From an uncultured Rubrobacteraceae bacterium (GTDB taxonomy: Bacteria > Actinomycetota > Rubrobacteria > Rubrobacterales > Rubrobacteraceae), in NCBI GenBank assembly GCA_902806105.1, contig CADCVI010000086.1, positions 1 through 39,527 of the forward strand: a DNA stretch of 39,527 nt, in the 5' to 3' direction. Made by a program: the position numbers and the translations under genes. Of this stretch, positions 23,118 to 30,451 are shown piece by piece. Position 1 is the first letter of the stretch, and each line of letters starts with the position of its first letter. The notes below the pieces were generated by a model, which was not told the DNA's origin, made no database searches, and saw only the letters and a program-made list of their open reading frames with translations.

Positions 23118-23944
23118 GCACCGGACGTCCCGAAGGAACGGACCAGGTAGCGCCGGGGCGCGGCGCCGAGAACGAGTTTCTCGTCGAGAGCGACGACGCG
23201 CTGGCGGCCCTCGTCAACCTGATCGCGGTGATAGGCGACAACGTGTACTTTCTCGGCCGTCGCGTCTCGGAGTGGGCCGACGCCGGGCCTTTGCTGGAAT
23301 CGACCGCCGCGTGCGCCGCGATAACGCAGGACAAGCTCGGACAGTCGCGGGCGATCTACCCGCTCCTGGAGGAGCTCCCGTGGCCGAACCCGCCGACGGG
23401 CTTGCAGGGCGAGGTAGACCGGGCGCGGCGCTACTCGGTCAGCTTTCTCGACGACCCGCTGCCGAGCTGGTCGAACGTCGTCGCGGCGCTCGCGCTGGTC
23501 GGGCCGGCGGTGAACGTGGTCTTGGAGTCCGTCGAGGAGTCCCGGTACGAGGCGCTAGCCAGGAGGGCTCATCGCATCCTGGACGAGGAGAAGCTCACGT
23601 CGGTCTACGCCGAGAGCCTCGTTCGTCAGATCGCCTACGAGGACCGGGGCCGCGGGCTGTTGCAGGAGCGCGTCAACGACCTGTTCCCGGAGATGCTGTG
23701 CTGGTTCGGGCCGGAGGGCGAAGAGGGCATCGAGGCGTTGAGGGCCGAGGGGCTCGCGAAGATGAGCAACGAGGAGATGCGCCAGAAGTACCTCGACCGG
23801 ATCGTGCCGCTCCTCAAGGGTTGCGGCGTGGAGATACCGGTGGAGCGGAACGAGAGCGAGCAGAGATGGGAGTACAGGGACCTGCCATGGAACGAATGGA
23901 ATCAGCTGCAGCGCCGTTTGGAGAAGCCGAAGGCAACGGCGTAA
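23114..23944 (+). CDS. paaC: Aryl-CoA epoxidase structural subunit, PaaC-like
   Basis: PaaC is the ferritin-like partner of PaaA that has lost its metal site and supports the complex. The 276-residue chain carries ALAALVNLIAVIGDNVYFLGRR near residue 30, AAITQDKLGQSRAIYPLLEEL near residue 75 and MLCWFGPEGEEGIEALRAEG near residue 197, which match the helical PaaC family. It starts at ATG 23114, overlapping the preceding stop, so an upstream in-frame extension is not used. The first 20 residues are polar and poorly conserved. The small zinc-ribbon gene starts inside its 3' end in another frame. Confidence 0.82.
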   Translation: MSTGRPEGTDQVAPGRGAENEFLVESDDALAALVNLIAVIGDNVYFLGRRVSEWADAGPLLESTAACAAITQDKLGQSRAIYPLLEELPWPNPPTGLQGEVDRARRYSVSFLDDPLPSWSNVVAALALVGPAVNVVLESVEESRYEALARRAHRILDEEKLTSVYAESLVRQIAYEDRGRGLLQERVNDLFPEMLCWFGPEGEEGIEALRAEGLAKMSNEEMRQKYLDRIVPLLKGCGVEIPVERNESEQRWEYRDLPWNEWNQLQRRLEKPKATA

Positions 23945-24075
23945 AGGGAAGGCTCCTCTGCCCCTGGTGCGACTCCGAGAACGTGGAGAAGATCTCCGAG
24001 TACGGCCCGCACCTCATGGTCTACTCGTACATGTGCGAGGAGTGCCACAGCCCCTTCGAAGTCATCAAACGATGA
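23887..24075 (+). CDS. Separate zinc-ribbon protein equivalent to the C-terminal half of PaaD
   Basis: A short gene overlapping the 3' end of paaC in another frame. Its core reads LLCPWCDSENVEKISEYG and then YSYMCEECHSPFEVIKR. The two CxxC pairs, the VEKISEYG stretch and the PFEVIK ending are those of the C-terminal zinc ribbon of full-length PaaD (CPxC...S.fG...YxCxxCxxPFxxfK). The start is uncertain: ATG 23887 or 23896, or an alternative codon closer to the first CxxC. The TGA overlaps the ATG of the next crotonase gene (ATGA). Together with the DUF59 gene at 22384 it would make a two-piece PaaD, separated by three genes. Confidence 0.75.
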   Translation: MERMESAAAPFGEAEGNGVKGRLLCPWCDSENVEKISEYGPHLMVYSYMCEECHSPFEVIKR

Positions 24076-24860
24076 CCGAGCCCTCGGGCCTGAGGAAGAC
24101 GCTGGAAGAGGGCGGTATCTTCCTGGTCGAGCTGAACCGTCCCGAGAAACGAAACGCCCTGGACGAAACGCTCCAGGGCGAGCTTCTTGACGTCCTGCAG
24201 GAGGCCGCGGTCGACGGGGACGTTCGCGGCATCATCCTAACCGGGAGCGGCGAGGCGTTCTCGGCCGGGGGGGACCTCTCCAGGTTCGAGAGGGACTGGG
24301 ACCCGGCCGAGTTCCGGGCCCAGAGCCACGAGCTGACGCGGCTCATCTCCGCCGTCGAGCGGATAGAGAAGCCGGTCGTCGCGGCCATCAACGGGCTCGC
24401 GACCGGGGCCGGGACGCAGCTCGCGCTCTCGTGCGACCTCCGGGTGGCCTCGGAGAAAGCGCGGTTCCTGTTGCGGGAGGGCATGGTCGGGCTTATACCG
24501 AGCCACGGCGGAACCTCGCGGCTCGTCAAGCTCGTCGGGCTAGCCAGGGCGCGGGACATCGTGCTGGGAGGCGAGGACCTCGACGCCTCGGAGGCGTTCC
24601 GGCACGGGATTATCACGCGCGTGGTCTCGCACGAGGGGCTGCTCGACGAGGCCAGGGACCGCCTGAGGCACATCTTCAGGAGGGCGCCGCAGGCCTACGG
24701 GCTCGCCAAACGCCTCCTGCACCTCTCGGCGAGCGTGGACCTGGAGAGCGGTCTCTTCGCGGAGAGCCTCGCGCAGAGCTCGCTGGTGCAGACGGCAGAC
24801 CACAAGGAAGGCGTGCGGGCCGCCCGCGAGCGGCGCGCCCCGGCCTTCGAGGGAAGGTAG
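24072..24860 (+). CDS. Enoyl-CoA hydratase/isomerase family protein, possibly PaaG-like
   Basis: A 262-residue crotonase. The oxyanion-hole part is EAFSAGGDLSRFE, and the second glutamate position is kept in LREGMVGLIPSHGGTSR. At the first catalytic position, where hydratases have GGGxE, this protein has GAGTQLALSCD, so one of the two hydratase glutamates is replaced. That is the pattern of isomerase-type crotonases such as PaaG, which converts the ring epoxide to oxepin-CoA. PaaG fits the position directly after the epoxidase subunit genes. The ATG overlaps the zinc-ribbon stop. A true hydratase activity is less likely. Confidence 0.82.
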   Translation: MTEPSGLRKTLEEGGIFLVELNRPEKRNALDETLQGELLDVLQEAAVDGDVRGIILTGSGEAFSAGGDLSRFERDWDPAEFRAQSHELTRLISAVERIEKPVVAAINGLATGAGTQLALSCDLRVASEKARFLLREGMVGLIPSHGGTSRLVKLVGLARARDIVLGGEDLDASEAFRHGIITRVVSHEGLLDEARDRLRHIFRRAPQAYGLAKRLLHLSASVDLESGLFAESLAQSSLVQTADHKEGVRAARERRAPAFEGR

Positions 24861-24863
24861 GTT

Positions 24864-25415
24864 TTGGCGCACATTCTTGCTTTCGAGGGGAAAGAGCCCC
24901 GGGTAGCCCCCGACGCGTTCGTCGCGCCGACCGCTGTCCTCATTGGGGACGTGGTGGTCGAGGAGGGGGCCAGCGTCTGGTTCGGGGCCGTCCTGAGGGG
25001 CGACTTCAACCAAATCGTGGTCGGGGCCGGGAGCACCGTGCAGGACAACTCCGTGCTGCACACGGCGGAGGACCAGCCGACGATCATCGGGTCGAACGTC
25101 ACCGTCGGGCACCTCTCGATGCTGGAGGGGTGTACGGTCGAGGACGGGGCCCTGATCGGGATGGGCAGCATCGTGCTGAACAGGGCGCGCGTCGGGCGGC
25201 GGGCGATGCTCGCGGCTGGGACCGTGGTCAGGGAGGGCGGGGAGATCCCGCCGGAGGTCCTGGCGGCGGGGGTGCCCGCGCAGGTCAAGAAGGAGCTTGG
25301 AGGAAGCTCCTCGGAGTGGGTGGAGATGGCCGCGCGGGAGTATCAATCGCTGCGGCTAAAGTACATGGGAAGCCCGGAGTATTCGGTGAGCGAGAGCGGA
25401 AAGGGAGAAGCTTAA
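24864..25415 (+). CDS. Gamma-carbonic-anhydrase-type hexapeptide-repeat protein, PaaY-like
   Basis: A left-handed beta-helix protein of 183 residues with hexapeptide repeats from residue 15 to 135 (PTAVLIGDVVVEEGASVWFG, then TVQDNSVLHT and SNVTVGHLSMLEGCTV). The histidines of VLHT, VGHLSMLEG and the DN pair fit a trimeric metal site as in gamma carbonic anhydrases. In paa clusters the PaaY member acts as a thioesterase that removes dead-end CoA esters. TTG 24864 is 4 bases after the crotonase stop, with GGGAAGGTAGG upstream. The next gene starts 3 bases after its stop. A carbonic anhydrase role cannot be ruled out. Confidence 0.82.
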   Translation: MAHILAFEGKEPRVAPDAFVAPTAVLIGDVVVEEGASVWFGAVLRGDFNQIVVGAGSTVQDNSVLHTAEDQPTIIGSNVTVGHLSMLEGCTVEDGALIGMGSIVLNRARVGRRAMLAAGTVVREGGEIPPEVLAAGVPAQVKKELGGSSSEWVEMAAREYQSLRLKYMGSPEYSVSESGKGEA

Positions 25416-25417
25416 GC

Positions 25418-26893
25418 ATGGCACAGGCGTTGATAAACGGGGAATGGGTGGCGGCGAAGTCCGGCGAGGAGATGCCGGTCGTAAACCCGGCGACGGGGGA
25501 GCAGTTCGACTCCGTGCCCAAGTCGGGCGTCGAGGACGTGAACGCGGCGGTCGAGGCGGCGAAGGCGGCGTTCAAGGAGTGGTCGAAGACCGACCCGGAC
25601 AACCGGGCACAGACCATCCGGGACGGCGTGGCGAAGATACAGGAGAACGCCAAGGAGATCGGCAAGCTGCTCGTTCAGGAGCAGGGCAAGCCGATGATGG
25701 AGGCGATGGGCGAGCTGCATCACTTCCTGCACGGGATGAACTTCTACGCGGACCTTGCCAGCAAGATCCGCGGCTCCTACGCCCCGCTGCCGTCCACGTT
25801 CGGGACGAGCTACGGCATGGTGATCAAGCGCCCCATCGGCGTGTGCGCCGCCATCGTGCCCTACAACTTCCCCCTCACCCTCATGGGGACGAAGATCGGC
25901 CCGGCCCTCGCCGCCGGTAACACCATAGTCGTGAAGCCCGCGGACACGACGCCGCTGGCGACGCTCAGGATCGCGGAGCTTATGCAGGAGGCGGGGCTCC
26001 CGGCGGGCGTGCTGAACGTCGTGACGGGCCCCGGCAAGGAGGTCGGGGAGGCGCTCGTGGGGCACCCGGACGTGCGCCGGGTAGCGTTCACGGGTAGCAC
26101 GGCGGTCGGCCGGCGGGTCATGGAGATCGCGGCGCCGCAGTTCAAGCGGGTCTCGGCGGAGCTCGGTGGCTCGGACCCCGTGATCGTCTGCCCGGACGCG
26201 GACGTTGAGAACGCGGTGAAGGGGATCAACGTCGGCCGGTTCTTCAACGCGGGCCAGGCGTGCCTTGCGGCCAAGCGGGTCTACGTCTTCGAAGAGGTCT
26301 ACGACCAGTTTATGGAGAGCATGATCAAGAGGGTCTCCCGCTACGAGGTCGGGGACGGGATGGAGAAGGCCGAGAAGCCGAAGATCCGGATGGGCCCCCT
26401 CAACGCCGCCCGACACCGCGACAACCTGCAGGAGCAGCTCGACGACGCGGTGAAGGGCGGGGCGAGCGTGGCGTACCAGGGCGAGACGAACGGGGGCGGC
26501 GGTTACTTTTTCGCCCCGGCGATCCTGGAGAACGCGCCGCACGACAGCCGGGTGGTGCGCGAGGAGACGTTCGGGCCGCTGTTGCCGGTGTTCAAGGTCG
26601 GTAGCATCAACGAGGCCATCCGCCTCGCGAACGATACGAGCTACGGGCTCGGGTCGTCCATCTGGACCTACAACGTCAAGTACATCAACAAGGCGGCCCA
26701 GGAGATCGAGTCCGGGATGACGTGGGTCAACCAGCTCCACTTCGGCTACGACGAGCTGCCGTTCGGCGGCATAAAAGACTCCGGCATCGGCCGCGAGCAC
26801 GGGCCGGAGGCTTTGGAGTCGTACCTGGAGGCGAAGTCCGTCGCGGTTGGCGACCTCGACATCGCGGACGACGACGGCGCGGGCCTACAGTAG
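25418..26893 (+). CDS. NAD(P)-dependent aldehyde dehydrogenase (second paralogue)
   Basis: A 491-residue ALDH, starting at ATG 25418 (GGGAGAAG upstream). It has VCAAIVPYNFPLTLMG near residue 148, the catalytic glutamate in SAELGGSDP near residue 248 and the nucleophile in FFNAGQACLAAKR near residue 280. It shares the YDELPFGGIKDSGIGREHG ending with the first ALDH. Position in the paa operon suggests the open-chain semialdehyde dehydrogenase function that PaaZ carries in its N-terminal domain. The MaoC-type hydratase domain of PaaZ is absent; a separate crotonase follows. Which of the two paralogues acts on the ring-opening product cannot be told from sequence. Confidence 0.87.
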   Translation: MAQALINGEWVAAKSGEEMPVVNPATGEQFDSVPKSGVEDVNAAVEAAKAAFKEWSKTDPDNRAQTIRDGVAKIQENAKEIGKLLVQEQGKPMMEAMGELHHFLHGMNFYADLASKIRGSYAPLPSTFGTSYGMVIKRPIGVCAAIVPYNFPLTLMGTKIGPALAAGNTIVVKPADTTPLATLRIAELMQEAGLPAGVLNVVTGPGKEVGEALVGHPDVRRVAFTGSTAVGRRVMEIAAPQFKRVSAELGGSDPVIVCPDADVENAVKGINVGRFFNAGQACLAAKRVYVFEEVYDQFMESMIKRVSRYEVGDGMEKAEKPKIRMGPLNAARHRDNLQEQLDDAVKGGASVAYQGETNGGGGYFFAPAILENAPHDSRVVREETFGPLLPVFKVGSINEAIRLANDTSYGLGSSIWTYNVKYINKAAQEIESGMTWVNQLHFGYDELPFGGIKDSGIGREHGPEALESYLEAKSVAVGDLDIADDDGAGLQ

Positions 26894-26909
26894 AGGGAGG
26901 GGAGGAAAC

Positions 26910-27686
26910 ATGGCGGTAGATTACGGCAGGGAAGGCAACGTGGGGTACATCACCCTGAACAAGCCCCCGGCGAACAGCTACGACTACTCCTTTATGGAGG
27001 AGCTCGGCGATTGCGTGAACGAGGCGGCCTCCGACGACGGGGCACGGGCGGTCATCTTTCGTAGCGCCTCCGAGAAGTTCTTCAGCGCCGGGGCCGACAT
27101 CAAGGCGTTCAACCAGAACCCGCCCGAGAAGAACATGGACATGATCCGCCTCGCCCACGAGAACCTCGGCCGGATCGCCGAGGTCCCGAAGATCTTTATT
27201 GCCCAGATCGGGGCGACGGCCCTGGGCGGCGGCCTGGAGATGGCGCTCGCCTGCGACCTGAGGTTCGGGGCGGAGGGCGAATACTACCTGGGGCTGCCCG
27301 AGGCTACCCTCGGTCTCCTGCCCGGCAACGGCGGCACGCAGAGGCTCCCGCGTCTCATCGGGGTGAACAAGGCGCTGGACCTGATGATTACCGGCCGCAT
27401 GATCTCGCCCTCCGAGGCGCACGGGCTCGGTATCCTCGACAAGCTCTTCCCGGCCGGGGAGCTTGAGGAAGGGACCTTGAAGTACGCGCAGGGGCTGGCG
27501 AACGGCGCGGCTCAGGCCATAGGTTCCATCAAGCTGGCCGTTCACGGGGGCATCGACAAGCCCCTGAAAGAAGGGCTGCAGACCGAGCGGGATCTCGTCG
27601 AGCCCCTGTTCAGCAGCGAGGAGTCCAAGGAGGGCATCGGCGCTTTCATGGAGAAGCGCAAGCCGGAGTTTGCCAAGCAATCGTAA
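26910..27686 (+). CDS. Enoyl-CoA hydratase
   Basis: A 258-residue crotonase with both catalytic glutamates, in LGGGLEMALACD and GLPEATLGLLPGNGGTQR, so it should be a working hydratase. The CoA/oxyanion part SEKFFSAGADIKAF near residue 62 is complete. ATG 26910 follows GGGAGGGGAGGAAAC. It is the last catalytic gene of the paa-type operon, 16 bases after the second ALDH, and would serve the lower beta-oxidation part (PaaF-like) or, less likely, replace the missing ring hydrolase domain. A hairpin follows before the TetR gene. Confidence 0.88.
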   Translation: MAVDYGREGNVGYITLNKPPANSYDYSFMEELGDCVNEAASDDGARAVIFRSASEKFFSAGADIKAFNQNPPEKNMDMIRLAHENLGRIAEVPKIFIAQIGATALGGGLEMALACDLRFGAEGEYYLGLPEATLGLLPGNGGTQRLPRLIGVNKALDLMITGRMISPSEAHGLGILDKLFPAGELEEGTLKYAQGLANGAAQAIGSIKLAVHGGIDKPLKEGLQTERDLVEPLFSSEESKEGIGAFMEKRKPEFAKQS

Positions 27687-27728
27687 CACCTTGCTCGGGG
27701 ATGTAGAATAGGAGTAAGAGCCATTATC

Positions 27729-27752
27729 GGGGGAGGGGTGGAGCCCTCCTCC
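27729..27752 (+). terminator. Hairpin between the crotonase and tetR genes
   Basis: GGGGGAGGG (27729-27737) pairs with CCCTCCTCC (27744-27752), nine pairs including one G-T, around a 6-base loop. It lies 42 bases after the crotonase stop and 29 bases before the regulator's start. No strong T run follows, so read-through into tetR is possible. Confidence 0.5.
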
Positions 27753-27781
27753 GGTCTTACGAGACGCGAGGAGCGAAAAGC

Positions 27782-28417
27782 GTGGTGCAACCCGACACCC
27801 TTATAAAAGTCTCCGACCGCGACGGCGACTCTCTGGCGCCAAAGCAGGCGCACCTTATACGGAGCGCCTACAAGGTCATGGGGGAGAAGGGGTTGGGGCG
27901 CCTGTCCCTGCAGGACGTGGCGGATGAGGCGGGGGTGAGCAAGGCGATCCTCCCGTACTACTTCGAGTCGAAGGAGAATCTGATCCTCCTGACCATGCGC
28001 TGGGTCCTGGCGCGCATCGCGCAGCGCATCCGCGAGGCCATCGCCCGCGCCGACGACGCGGAGGCGAAGGCGTCGGCGATGATCGACGCGATCTTCGTGA
28101 GCGGGGAGTCCAACCGCCGCTTCTACCTGGTCTTCTTCGACTTCCTGGGCTACGCGGCCCGCAACGACCGCTTCGCCGACGTCGGCTCGACCTTCCACGA
28201 GATCTGCAACGGTCTCTACGCCGAGGTCGTCCGTCTCGGGCAGGAGGAAGGGGTCTTCAACGAGACGGACCCGCGCGAGGCGGCCACCGTCGTCCGCGCC
28301 CTCGTGGACGGGCTGTTCACCCAGTGGATCCAGGACAAGGAATGGCTGGACACCCACGCCGAATACCGCGAGATCTGCAAACGCTCCGTCCTCGCCTACC
28401 TCACCGCCAACGCCTAG
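27782..28417 (+). CDS. TetR-family transcriptional regulator
   Basis: A 211-residue one-component regulator. The DNA-binding region is LIRSAYKVMGEKGLGRLSLQDVADEAGVSKAILPYYFESKENLI (two adjoining pieces, residues about 24-68) with the usual TetR helix-turn-helix; the rest is the helical ligand-binding and dimer domain, resembling BetI/AcrR-type members. An N-terminal arm of about 20 residues precedes the domain. GTG 27782 follows GAGGAG by 7 bases. Encoded right after the paa-type operon, it is the obvious candidate to bind the dyads at 12097, 13933, 21319 and 32295, perhaps released by an aryl-CoA as PaaR/PfmR-type regulators are. No such dyad lies directly before its own gene. Confidence 0.87.
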   Translation: MVQPDTLIKVSDRDGDSLAPKQAHLIRSAYKVMGEKGLGRLSLQDVADEAGVSKAILPYYFESKENLILLTMRWVLARIAQRIREAIARADDAEAKASAMIDAIFVSGESNRRFYLVFFDFLGYAARNDRFADVGSTFHEICNGLYAEVVRLGQEEGVFNETDPREAATVVRALVDGLFTQWIQDKEWLDTHAEYREICKRSVLAYLTANA

Positions 28418-28424
28418 ACTAAAG

Positions 28425-28441
28425 GGCGAGCTACCCTCGCC
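28425..28441 (+). terminator. Short hairpin after tetR
   Basis: GGCGAG (28425-28430) and CTCGCC (28436-28441) form a 6-bp stem with a 5-base loop, 7 bases after the tetR stop, followed by GATCTTGCT. It is a modest terminator candidate. Confidence 0.4.
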
Positions 28442-28673
28442 GATCTTGCTCCCGGCCCCCCTAGGTGGGAATTGCGGAAGCTGACAAGAGCCGCTATCGG
28501 GCCGCACAGTACTCGTCACGCTCGGCACCCTTCCACGCACCCGGCGACCTCCCGTGGCCTTTCTTCTCATAGACACCCCAACTTGTCGCGCACGTTCTTC
28601 AGGTATCAGCCTTGTATCTCCAACGATGCCTGCGGACGCGGCGCACGTTTTATCCAAGCTATGACACAAAATA

Positions 28674-28703
28674 TGCGCAAAAAAATTGCCCCAATGGTAT
28701 AGT
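28674..28703 (+). promoter_or_regulatory. Probable leaderless promoter of the XRE-cupin gene
   Basis: TATAGT at 28698-28703 is a good -10 sequence and lies only 6 bases before the ATG at 28710, so transcription would begin at or next to the start codon. A weak -35 (TGCGCA, 28674-28679) has an 18-base spacer. The region 28660-28695 is A/T-rich compared with everything around it. No ribosome binding site precedes the ATG, which supports a leaderless message. Confidence 0.5.
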
Positions 28704-28709
28704 GGCGTC

Positions 28710-29405
28710 ATGGAAACCTTAGGCATGGCGGGCGAGAGGCCCGCAGAGGATCGGGTGGGGCGCGTGCTTTCCGGGCTTGGGCCCAAGGTTCGGCGAATGC
28801 GCAGGGAGCGGGGGATGACCCTGGAGGGGCTTGCTGCTGCGGCCGGCACCTCGGCGGCGCATCTCTCGCGGCTGGAGTCCGGGGAGAGGCAGCCCTCGCT
28901 GGACGGCCTGTTGCGTCTGGCCTTGGGGCTCGGCCTTCCGTTCTCGGAGCTCTTCGAGGAGCCCGAGGAACCGGGACCCGGCACGGTGGTTCGCGGGGGG
29001 GAGGCCCCCTTCTACGAAGGCACGGGCTTCCGTCTCCAACCCCTGGTGCCGGAGGCCGGTCCGGAGGGGATCGCGGCGGTGAAGGTTGTCTATCCCGCGG
29101 ATCGGGTGGTGGACCACGAGCTCCACGAGCACGAAGGCCAGGAGTGGCTGTACATGCTCAAGGGGAGGCTAAGGCTTACTCTGGGCGCCGAGAGGACGGT
29201 CCTCGAGCCCGGGGATGCTGCCTTCTTCGACGCCCGGCTGCCACACAACTTCGACGTGCTCTCCGAGGAGGACGCCGAGGTCTTGATGGTCTCGTGCGTG
29301 CCTTGCACCCACCGGCGGGTGGCTCCCGAGAGCCGGCATCCCTTCACCGAGGGACACGGGGGGATTGGGCAGATGGACCCGGGCGCTCCCTACAGGGGGA
29401 AGTGA
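28710..29405 (+). CDS. XRE-family regulator with C-terminal cupin sensor domain
   Basis: A 231-residue regulator. Residues about 17-75 are an XRE helix-turn-helix (VRRMRRERGMTLEGLAAAAGTS, then LSRLESGERQPSLDGLLRLA). Residues about 110-200 are a cupin barrel, with HELHEHEGQEWLYMLKG giving the metal-binding histidines and glutamate, and EPGDAAFFDARLPHNF the last histidine. This arrangement is typical of regulators of small-molecule uptake or catabolism (PuuR/SutR type). The ATG at 28710 is chosen because a -10 element lies 6 bases upstream. Its target and ligand are unknown; the methyltransferase gene about 200 bases downstream is the nearest candidate. Confidence 0.85.
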   Translation: METLGMAGERPAEDRVGRVLSGLGPKVRRMRRERGMTLEGLAAAAGTSAAHLSRLESGERQPSLDGLLRLALGLGLPFSELFEEPEEPGPGTVVRGGEAPFYEGTGFRLQPLVPEAGPEGIAAVKVVYPADRVVDHELHEHEGQEWLYMLKGRLRLTLGAERTVLEPGDAAFFDARLPHNFDVLSEEDAEVLMVSCVPCTHRRVAPESRHPFTEGHGGIGQMDPGAPYRGK

Positions 29406-29602
29406 GAACCGGCAGTTGCATCGTCGGCCTCGACCAGGCCAGCTTCGACCGCGAGCGCATCGCCCGGGTCATGAGAGCACGTGGTTCGTAAGGCAGGAGG
29501 ACACCGTGGCAGAGGGTACGGGCCAGACGGCGTCGGAACGCGCACTATCGAGCCGCCTGGCACGAGCGTTACGGATCATCGGGAATCGAAGGGAGGCCGA
29601 CC

Positions 29603-30250
29603 ATGCACGATAAGCTTCACGGCGGAGGCGACGGCGAGGCCGAGCGGTTCTGGGAGGGGCACTACCGCGGACACGAACGAGTGTGGAGCGGGAGGGCTAA
29701 CCCTGTGTTGGTCGATGTCGCCGGGTCGTTGCCACGAGGCACGGCGCTGGATCTCGGATGTGGTGAAGGAGGCGATGCGATCTGGCTGGCCCGGCGCGGC
29801 TGGCGCGTGACCGCCGTCGACGTCTCCGCCACCGCCCTCGCCCGGGCGTCGGCCCATGCGGCCGCGGTCGGCATCGAGGCTCACATCGACTTCCAGCAGC
29901 ACGACCTGGCCCACGCTTTCCCCGCCGGCGCCTTCGACCTGGTCTCCGCCCAGTACCTGCACTCGCCGGTGGAGTTTCCTCGCGACCGCGTCCTGCGAGC
30001 AGCGGCACGTACCGTGGCGCCCGGCGGCCTCCTGCTGATCGTCGAGCACGCTTCGGTCAGCCCCTGGTCGTGGGCGGACCCTGACACCCGCTTCCCCACC
30101 CCCGAGCAGACCCTGGCCTCCCTGAAGCTGCCTCACGCGCAGTGGCGCACCGAGCGGCTCGGGTCCCCGCGCCGCCCCGCGACCGGACCGGGCGGCCAGA
30201 CCGCCACCGTCACCGACAACGTCATCGCGGTCAGACGCCTCCTGCGGTAA
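29603..30250 (+). CDS. Class I SAM-dependent methyltransferase
   Basis: A 215-residue Rossmann-fold methyltransferase. Motif I is ALDLGCGEGGDAIWLA near residue 48, followed by the acidic VTAVDVS of motif II near residue 69, DLVSAQYL of motif IV near residue 111 and VAPGGLLLIVEH near residue 138. The N-terminal FWEGHY and HERVWSGRANP resemble the TehB/thiopurine-methyltransferase-like group. ATG 29603 follows AAGGGAGG. It stands alone between the XRE-cupin regulator and a decayed region. The substrate cannot be told; small toxic molecules (tellurite, thiols) are the usual substrates of close families. Confidence 0.82.
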   Translation: MHDKLHGGGDGEAERFWEGHYRGHERVWSGRANPVLVDVAGSLPRGTALDLGCGEGGDAIWLARRGWRVTAVDVSATALARASAHAAAVGIEAHIDFQQHDLAHAFPAGAFDLVSAQYLHSPVEFPRDRVLRAAARTVAPGGLLLIVEHASVSPWSWADPDTRFPTPEQTLASLKLPHAQWRTERLGSPRRPATGPGGQTATVTDNVIAVRRLLR

Positions 30251-30290
30251 CTGCCCGTCCCCTAGCTAAAGGCCACGTCGACTTCAACTG

Positions 30291-30419
30291 ATGAGAAACC
30301 GCGGCAAGCGGGTCCTCATGATCAAGAACCAGTTCGGCGAGGTCGGGGTGGACCAGGACCTCTCGATCGGGGCCGGATGCCGTAGGGGAGAGTTCTTCGC
30401 CGAACCGTGCCCGCAGTAG
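30291..30419 (+). pseudogene. Fragment of a CobW-family GTPase
   Basis: A 42-codon frame starting ATG 30291 reads GKRVLMIKNQFGEVGVDQDL. This closely follows the segment after the Walker A helix in CobW/P47K metallochaperone GTPases (GKRVAVIxNEFGEVGID). Neither the upstream Walker A loop nor the rest of the G domain is present, and the downstream sequence loses similarity after about residue 26. It is best seen as debris of a lost zinc or cobalt metallochaperone gene. Confidence 0.5.
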
Positions 30420-30451
30420 TAGGGACTTACAACAGAGAGGAGGATCCTGAA

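Noticed and set aside
29402..29491. Short frame of 29 codons overlapping the end of the XRE-cupin gene (GTGA overlap)
   Set aside because: Very short, no ribosome binding site of its own and no recognisable motif.
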